A DNA stretch of 64,000 nucleotides, from NCBI RefSeq assembly GCF_003289965.1, contig NZ_QMBQ01000004.1, forward strand, positions 496,001-560,000, written 5' to 3'. This DNA comes from Mesorhizobium atlanticum (GTDB taxonomy: Bacteria > Pseudomonadota > Alphaproteobacteria > Rhizobiales > Rhizobiaceae). How positions within the stretch are numbered: the first letter of the stretch is position 1; every line of letters begins with the position of its first letter. A model generated the notes under the pieces. The model saw nothing but the letters and a program-made list of their open reading frames with translations. It was not told where the DNA came from and did not search any database. This document shows positions 59,286-64,000 of this stretch, in pieces. The translations under genes and the position numbers were made by a program.

Positions 59286-60431
59286 CTAGCCGGCGGCAGC
59301 CGGCGCGAAACTCTCCCGGAACAGGCAATTGATGTCGGCGACGACGCGGCGGGCGTCCTGCCTGCCGGCAAGGCCTTCGTTGATGCGGTCGGACGCATGC
59401 TGCTGGAACGCCATGTAGCCATCATGGCGGGGGCGGACCCAGGCGCCTTCGAGCGTCGCCCTCGTGTCGCGATAGAAATTACCGGCCGCGGCGTTGACGG
59501 CGTCGTCCTCCCAGGCCGCGGCATGGCCGGGCTGGCCGCCGCCGGCGGCGTAAGGGCCGCGCTGCACGTCACCGCTGGCGATCCAGTAGGCGAAGTCGAT
59601 CGCCGCCTCGCGCTCGGCGGAGAAGGCCGAGACGGCAATGCCGGTGCCGCCGAGCGCCGAGCCGACCGGGCCGTTGCCGCCAACGACCGGCATGTCGCCA
59701 AAGGCGAGGCGATGCGGCCGGAAACCCGCCACCGCATAGGGAACATAGCCGTAGATCAGCGGCGCGCAGGCGATAGGCGAGCCGAGTTCGGCCATTTTCT
59801 CGAACACCGCGATCGGATCCATCGTCAGGCATTGCGGATCGACAAGCGCCGCGATCTCGCGCAGCATCTCGAAGGCGGTTTCGCCGGTCTCGCCATCGAC
59901 AAGATCGGCCGAACCGTCGACCGCGCAGGGCCGGCCGAGCTCGGCGGCAAGCGTGTAGAAGCACATCAGCGAATGCGGCGGCCTGAGCGGCAGGAGCACG
60001 CGACCCTGCTCGGCAAGCGCCAGCACTTCGGTCCAGATCGTGGGCGCTGCCTCGATGAGATCGGGCTGCCAGGCCTGCACCTGGGTGGCGGCGTCGATCG
60101 GGAAAGCCCATTGCCGGCCCTGCCAGGTGTAGCTTGGGTAGGATTTGCCGACGCTTCCTTTGGCGAGCGCTGCTCGTTCCGCCTCGCGCCCGGGCACATC
60201 GAGCGGCGCCAGGCATTTCTCGGCGGTGATCTGGCCGACATGCGGGTGGTCGATGACGATCAGGTCATAGGCGCGGGCGAGCTCTTCCACCGGGAAGGAT
60301 TCGAAATCCTGCAGCGAGCGCTTTTCCCATTCGATCGAAACGCCGGTCTTTTCCTGCCACAGCGCGGAGCACGCCACCATCGGATCGTAACCGCGCGGAT
60401 GGCTCCAGGTCATGCCTTTCAACCGGATCAC
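59286..60431 (-). CDS. SBP_bac_1-like protein without signal peptide
   Basis: 381-residue protein with the two-lobed SBP_bac_1 type pattern (ACSALWQEKTGVSIEWEKRS, YDLIVIDHPHVGQI, SYTWQGRQWAFPIDAATQVQ, FGDMPVVGGNGPVGSALGGTGIA, ALGG-type lobe and FAYWIASGDVQRG). It starts MIRLKGMTWSHPRGYDPM with no hydrophobic signal peptide or Tat motif, and no better start is visible upstream because it overlaps the CoA transferase gene by 4 bases. It may therefore act in the cytoplasm, as a small-molecule binding protein or a repurposed enzyme. Confidence 0.8.
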   Translation of the reverse strand: MIRLKGMTWSHPRGYDPMVACSALWQEKTGVSIEWEKRSLQDFESFPVEELARAYDLIVIDHPHVGQITAEKCLAPLDVPGREAERAALAKGSVGKSYPSYTWQGRQWAFPIDAATQVQAWQPDLIEAAPTIWTEVLALAEQGRVLLPLRPPHSLMCFYTLAAELGRPCAVDGSADLVDGETGETAFEMLREIAALVDPQCLTMDPIAVFEKMAELGSPIACAPLIYGYVPYAVAGFRPHRLAFGDMPVVGGNGPVGSALGGTGIAVSAFSAEREAAIDFAYWIASGDVQRGPYAAGGGQPGHAAAWEDDAVNAAAGNFYRDTRATLEGAWVRPRHDGYMAFQQHASDRINEGLAGRQDARRVVADINCLFRESFAPAAAG

Positions 60432-61588
60432 AGGCCGAACTCCGCGCGGATCTTTTCGCTGTGCTCGCCGATGCGCGGAGCGGCACGGTCCACCTTGGCG
60501 CGGACGCCGTCGACGCGCAGCGGCGAACGCGTGGTGAGGATCGAGACATTGTCCTCGCGCGTCACGGTCTGCAGCATGTCGAGCGCCTTGAAGCCGTCGT
60601 TTTCCATCAGCTCAGGCCAGGTCAGCACCTTGGCGCACCAGATGTCGGCGGGCTCGAGAATGGCCAGCCACTCGTCGACGGTCTTCTCGGCGATGCGCCT
60701 GGCGATGATCGCCTTGATCTCGTCGCGGGCTGTGAACCAGGTCGCGGGCTTGTCGCGGAACGGGTCGAGCTCTGCCAATTCGAGCAGATCGGCAATCTTC
60801 GGGATCGGCGTCATGGCGATCGCCAGATAGCCGTCCTTGGCCGGATAGACGCCGTAAGGCGCCGAGAGATAGGCATGGGCGCTGCGGAAGGACGAGCGCT
60901 TCGGCAGGCGGCGGCCGTCATTGAGATGCGTGGTCAGCACCTCGAACTGGAAATCGACCAGTGCCTCGAGCAGGCTGGTCTCGACATGGCCACCCTCGCC
61001 GGTGATGCCGCGCCGCACCAGCTTGGCGAGGATGCCTTGCGCGCAGGCCGCGCCCGCCAGCATGTCGGCGATCGCCAGGCCGAACGGCACCGGCCCCTGC
61101 CCCTCGTCGCCGTTCAGCCACATGGCGCCGGAGCGCGCCTGGGCGAGCAGATCCTGCCCCGGGCGCTTCACCCAGGGGCCGTCCTCGCCATAGCCGCTGA
61201 TCGAGGCGTAGACGAGCCGCGGGTTGATCGTCCTCACATGCTCATAGTCGAGGCCGAGCCGTTCGATGACGCCCGGCCGGAAGTTCTGGATCAGCACGTC
61301 GGCCTTGGCGATCAGGCCGCGCAGCGCGGCGAGGTCGGCCTCGTCCTTGAGGTCGACGGCGAGGCTCTCCTTGCCGCGGTTGATGGCATGGAAAATGGTG
61401 GAATCGCCGCCGATCTCGGTGTCGCTGAGATAGAGCCGGCGCGAGAGATCGCCGCCATCCGGCCGCTCGATCTTGATGACCCGCGCGCCGAGGTCGAGCA
61501 AACGCAGCGAGCAATAGGGTCCCGACAGGAACTGGCTCATGTCGATGACGACGAGGCCGGTCAACGGAAGTTCAGTGTCAGCAGCCAC
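60428..61588 (-). CDS. Family III CoA transferase (CaiB/BaiF type)
   Basis: 386-residue CoA transferase that moves CoA between carboxylic acids. It has LVVIDMSQFLSGPYCSLRLLDLGA at the N-terminus, SGYGEDGPW, and the catalytic Asp146 in GQDLLAQARSGAM, the usual position for the aspartyl-CoA intermediate. Also present are GHVETSLLEALVDFQ and WLAILEPADIWCAKV. Co-transcribed with a MaoC-like protein 3 bases upstream and a sugar-type importer downstream. Acid substrate and CoA donor are unknown. Confidence 0.9.
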   Translation of the reverse strand: MAADTELPLTGLVVIDMSQFLSGPYCSLRLLDLGARVIKIERPDGGDLSRRLYLSDTEIGGDSTIFHAINRGKESLAVDLKDEADLAALRGLIAKADVLIQNFRPGVIERLGLDYEHVRTINPRLVYASISGYGEDGPWVKRPGQDLLAQARSGAMWLNGDEGQGPVPFGLAIADMLAGAACAQGILAKLVRRGITGEGGHVETSLLEALVDFQFEVLTTHLNDGRRLPKRSSFRSAHAYLSAPYGVYPAKDGYLAIAMTPIPKIADLLELAELDPFRDKPATWFTARDEIKAIIARRIAEKTVDEWLAILEPADIWCAKVLTWPELMENDGFKALDMLQTVTREDNVSILTTRSPLRVDGVRAKVDRAAPRIGEHSEKIRAEFGL

Positions 61589-61591
61589 GGC

Positions 61592-62143
61592 TCACTTCTC
61601 TGTCTTGCCGACGAAATCGGCCGGGTTCTTGTATTTCACCGTCTGCAGGTGCTCGCAGTAGAGCACCAGCTCTCCTTCACCCTTGAAGACTTCATAACTG
61701 GCGCGGATCAGGCCCATGTCCTGATAGCGGGGCTTTTTGTCGAGGTTGGTGCGGATCGAGTAGATGGTGTCGCCAATGAAGACCGGCTTGATGAAGCGGA
61801 GCTTGTCGTAACCATAGGAAAAGGCGTTGACGCAGTTGGTGGCGACGAGTCCGAGCCCGGCCGAGAACACGAAGGCGCCGGCCACCAGCCGCTTGCCGAA
61901 AATGCCTTCCCGCTCGGCGAACATCTGGTCCTGGACGTAAGGGTGGATATCCAGCACCAGCGCATTGAACATATGGCTTTCGCCCTCGGCGATGGTGCGG
62001 CGGAGCGAGCGGATTTTGTGGCCGGGCTGCCAGTCCTCGTAGAACCAGTTTTCCGAATTCCAGACGGGGATGTCGGCATGCGCCTCAGGCATGTCGGCCG
62101 GATGCGTCGAGGCAACGCCGACGGTCGGCGCGAACGCGCTCAT
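61592..62143 (-). CDS. MaoC-family hot-dog protein lacking the catalytic His
   Basis: 183-residue MaoC-like protein leading the operon. It shares [22 protein letters not shown] with the MaoC protein of the L-fucose operon. The catalytic D-x4-H becomes D65-I-H-P-Y-V70 (LDIHPYVQD), so the His is replaced by Val, although a His lies two residues after the Asp. An N-terminal extension of about 30 residues is present. It may be a thioesterase-like, acyl-CoA-binding or altered hydratase. It is 3 bases from the CoA transferase gene, which implies CoA-ester chemistry. Confidence 0.85.
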   Translation of the reverse strand: MSAFAPTVGVASTHPADMPEAHADIPVWNSENWFYEDWQPGHKIRSLRRTIAEGESHMFNALVLDIHPYVQDQMFAEREGIFGKRLVAGAFVFSAGLGLVATNCVNAFSYGYDKLRFIKPVFIGDTIYSIRTNLDKKPRYQDMGLIRASYEVFKGEGELVLYCEHLQTVKYKNPADFVGKTEK

Positions 62144-62242
62144 GGTCCTCTCCGGGAGCTTCCGGCGGGCCCTGCAAAACGGTTCCGGGCACGATCCCGG
62201 ATGGCGAGACGCATGATCGCTTTCCTCCCGTCAATTTTCTTT

Positions 62243-62261
62243 TGTGAATAATATTTTCACA
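62243..62261. promoter_or_regulatory. Candidate operator: inverted repeat TGTGAA-7-TTCACA
   Basis: A 19-base near-perfect palindrome, TGTGAATAATATTTTCACA, lies in the AT-rich core of the 262-base divergent gap, 100 bases from the MaoC gene and 145 from the lactonase gene. No regulator gene adjoins it; the nearest in the region is the IclR gene 9 kb away. Confidence 0.45.
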
Positions 62262-62345
62262 TATGGGATTGCCTTGCAAGCGACGATCGGCGAAATTTTT
62301 GCAAAGCCGGCACAGGCGGAGGAGCCGCCGGTATTGTTGTTTTTC

Positions 62346-62390
62346 GCAGGTTCTCTTCGCAAAACCGTGGGACACTTTTGCGGAACCTGC
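62346..62390 (+). promoter_or_regulatory. Stem-loop in the leader of the lactonase gene
   Basis: Arms GCAGGTTC and GAACCTGC enclose a second pair CGCAAAA and TTTTGCG, with a four-base bulge (TCTT) on the left and an 11-base loop. It ends 2 bases before the ribosome site region (AGGAGGAAG) of the downstream gene. Such a placement could affect translation initiation or mark a protein-binding palindrome. Confidence 0.6.
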
Positions 62391-62405
62391 TCAGGAGGAA
62401 GATCG

Positions 62406-63518
62406 ATGCAAAGCGCCTGTCTTGTGTTTGTCGGCAGCCTCAACCGCGAGGCGCCCTATTTCCAGGGCGCGCGCGGCGTCGGCCTCGGCGTCCATGCCTT
62501 CGACGAGGCGACGCTTGCCGCGCAGAAGCTTGCCGAGACCGACGAGGTCGACAATCCGACCTTCCTGTCGGTGACGCCGGACGGGACGCGCATCTATGCC
62601 AATTCGGAAGTCTTCGCCTGGCGTGAAGGAACGGTCACGGCCTATCGCTTCGAACGCGCCACCAATTCACTCGCCTATATCAACAAGCAGCCCTCGCTCG
62701 GCAGCATCACCGCGCACAACACGATCACCCGCGACGGCAGCAAGCTTCTGGTCGCCAATTACGGCATGGGCAGCGGTGGCCCCGACAAGGCGGTCTCCGT
62801 GTTCGGCTTTGCGGCCAATGGCGGCCTGACCGCGCCGCTGGCGAGCGTCGCGCATTCCGGCACCGGCCCCAATGCCGAGCGGCAGGAGCGGTCGCATGCG
62901 CACAGCGTCACCGAGACCATCCAGGGCGGCCTCGCCATCGTCGCCGATCTCGGCATCGACCAATTGGTCTCCTACCGGATCGAGCCCGACGGCGCGCTGG
63001 TGAAACTCGCCTCCTCGGCGCTCGCGCCCGGCGCCGGGCCGCGTCACGTCGCGCTGCATCCGAACGGCCGTTTCGTGTTCGTCATGAACGAGTTGGACTC
63101 GACGGTCGTGTCGCTGGCACTTGATCCTGCTTGCGGCAGGCTTGAACTCATCGACACCAGGCCGGCGGTGCCGGCGCAGGCGCGCGCGCACAATCACTGC
63201 GCCGACATCCAGATCTCGCCCGACGGCCGCTTCCTCTATGGCTCCAACCGCGGCCACGACAGCGTCGCGATCTTCGCTGTCGATCAGCAATCGGGAAAGC
63301 TCCAAACGATCGACTTCACGCCTTGCGGCGGCGCGACGCCGCGCAACCTGGCGCTGACGCCGTCGGGCAAGCATCTGTTTTCGGCCAACCAGAATGCCGA
63401 CCGCATCTCGATCTTCGCCCGCGACGAGGCTAGCGGCCGGCTGACCGACACCGGGCATGCCATCGAGATCGGAACGCCGATGTGCGTGCGGATCACGCGC
63501 GACCCGCTTCGATCCTAG
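62406..63518 (+). CDS. Beta-propeller lactonase family protein (6-phosphogluconolactonase-like)
   Basis: 370-residue seven-bladed propeller of the lactonase/Pgl family. Repeated blade signatures are visible, such as PTFLSVTPDGTRIYANSE, PRHVALHPNGRFVFVMNE, ADIQISPDGRFLYGSNRGHD and PRNLALTPSGKHLFSANQNAD. There is no signal peptide. The start at 62406 follows a strong AGGAGGAAG. Probably hydrolyses a sugar lactone formed by dehydrogenases in the neighbouring sugar clusters; which lactone is unknown. Divergent from the CoA transferase/RbsABC operon. Confidence 0.87.
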   Translation: MQSACLVFVGSLNREAPYFQGARGVGLGVHAFDEATLAAQKLAETDEVDNPTFLSVTPDGTRIYANSEVFAWREGTVTAYRFERATNSLAYINKQPSLGSITAHNTITRDGSKLLVANYGMGSGGPDKAVSVFGFAANGGLTAPLASVAHSGTGPNAERQERSHAHSVTETIQGGLAIVADLGIDQLVSYRIEPDGALVKLASSALAPGAGPRHVALHPNGRFVFVMNELDSTVVSLALDPACGRLELIDTRPAVPAQARAHNHCADIQISPDGRFLYGSNRGHDSVAIFAVDQQSGKLQTIDFTPCGGATPRNLALTPSGKHLFSANQNADRISIFARDEASGRLTDTGHAIEIGTPMCVRITRDPLRS

Positions 63519-63531
63519 CTACCAGGCTTGC

Positions 63532-64000
63532 TTACTGGCTGACGCGCAGGAACGAGCCCGTATAGGTCTGGCCGGCAAGCGCGTAGGTGACGTTGAGTGT
63601 CCCCGGCGACGGCATCGTGGCGGTAATGTCGGCGCCGTTCGGCAGGCGCCCGAGCTTCAACGTATTGCCGGAAATCCTGCCGGAACCGTCGGCGACGCCC
63701 GGCTTGTTGTCAGCCAGATCGCCCCATGCGTAGCTGACCGTCACCTGGCCGCCCGAAGACACGGTCAGCACCGCGAGCTTGCCGTCATACATGCCGTTGA
63801 GCTGACCCGCCCATATGCCGGAGAAGGCGGCGTATCTCGCCGGAACGCCCTTGGCGGGCGGAACGACCGCGACCGTCTGATCGAGCACGGCCGAATTCGG
63901 CAAGGCCGGAGCGGGAGCGGCGGCCGGAGCGGATTGCGGGTCGGCAACAGGTTGCGAACCAGCAACAGGCTGTGTGTCCGGAGTCGACTGGCAGGCAACC
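63532..64000 (-). CDS. Putative lipoprotein (partial, N-terminus beyond the window)
   Basis: The open frame continues past the right edge, so its start is missing; 155 codons plus stop are visible. The first residues in the window read VACQSTPDTQPVAGSQPVAD, which looks like a lipobox Cys (VAC) followed by a Pro/Gln/Ala-rich linker. A compact beta-rich domain follows (FSGIWAGQLNGMYDGKLAVL, VTVSYAWGDLADNKPGV, NVTYALAGQTYTGSFLRVSQ). I do not recognise the domain beyond a small beta-barrel-like pattern. It converges with the lactonase gene. Likely an envelope-anchored protein. Confidence 0.65.
   Translation of the reverse strand, partial: VACQSTPDTQPVAGSQPVADPQSAPAAAPAPALPNSAVLDQTVAVVPPAKGVPARYAAFSGIWAGQLNGMYDGKLAVLTVSSGGQVTVSYAWGDLADNKPGVADGSGRISGNTLKLGRLPNGADITATMPSPGTLNVTYALAGQTYTGSFLRVSQ

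Noticed and set aside
60461..62251. 596-codon open frame on the plus strand
   Set aside because: It is antisense to the CoA transferase and MaoC genes, which have clear catalytic motifs.
1..64000. tRNA, rRNA, CRISPR, insertion sequence, integrase or phage genes
   Set aside because: None was seen: there are no regularly spaced repeats with spacers, no transposase or integrase motifs, and no cloverleaf-like segments in the short intergenic gaps. I could not run a covariance-model search.

Overview
The window looks like chromosomal DNA of a soil alphaproteobacterium of the Rhizobiales, most likely Mesorhizobium or a close relative. The basis is the high GC content, the density of ABC-importer operons with GntR, IclR, LuxR and TetR regulators, a RIME-like intergenic mosaic repeat, and overall gene style; no rRNA or other taxonomic marker is present. 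It carries 60 protein genes, two of them cut by the window ends. No gap between genes exceeds 300 bases. I saw no tRNA, rRNA, CRISPR array, insertion sequence or phage gene.

Layout. 1-2170: glycine betaine/proline-type ABC importer (permease cut off). 2280-4067: zinc alcohol dehydrogenase divergent from a BetI-like TetR repressor. 4127-11503: acetone carboxylase operon (beta, alpha, gamma subunits plus two SDR dehydrogenases) divergent from a LuxR-type regulator. 11661-17022: glycan locus with a stand-alone PrimPol-domain gene, a GT2-GT4 fusion, a GT32-Anp1 fusion and a GT10 fucosyltransferase. 17114-19879: DUF1349 protein, aldehyde dehydrogenase, membrane protein. 19932-27659: peptide-type ABC importer with a flavin monooxygenase and a duplicated DUF427 protein. 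27656-33961: CUT1 sugar-type importer in one operon with a PLP-dependent Cys/Met-type lyase and a GntR regulator. 34082-35853: two divergent DJ-1/PfpI-fold genes.

36044-42460: AraFGH-type importer and an SDR, divergent from a DgoR-like regulator and D-galactonate dehydratase. This suggests oxidative use of D-galactose or L-arabinose. 43211-54432: a ten-gene operon plus a divergent IclR-fuconolactonase pair that together give most of the non-phosphorylating L-fucose pathway: CUT1 importer, mutarotase, candidate dehydrogenase, lactonase, L-fuconate dehydratase and 2-keto-3-deoxy-L-fuconate dehydrogenase. 54498-62143: an eight-gene operon with two RbsC-type permeases, an RbsA split into two genes, RbsB, a signal-less solute-binding-like protein, a CoA transferase and an aberrant MaoC protein. 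It diverges from a beta-propeller lactonase. The window ends inside a lipoprotein gene.

A recurring structural feature links the transport operons. In five of the six, the solute-binding-protein gene is followed at once, before the next gene, by a strong stem-loop or palindromic repeat. This is the classic arrangement for over-expressing the binding protein relative to the membrane parts. The least understood parts are the CoA transferase/MaoC/split-RbsA operon and the PrimPol-glycosyltransferase operon.
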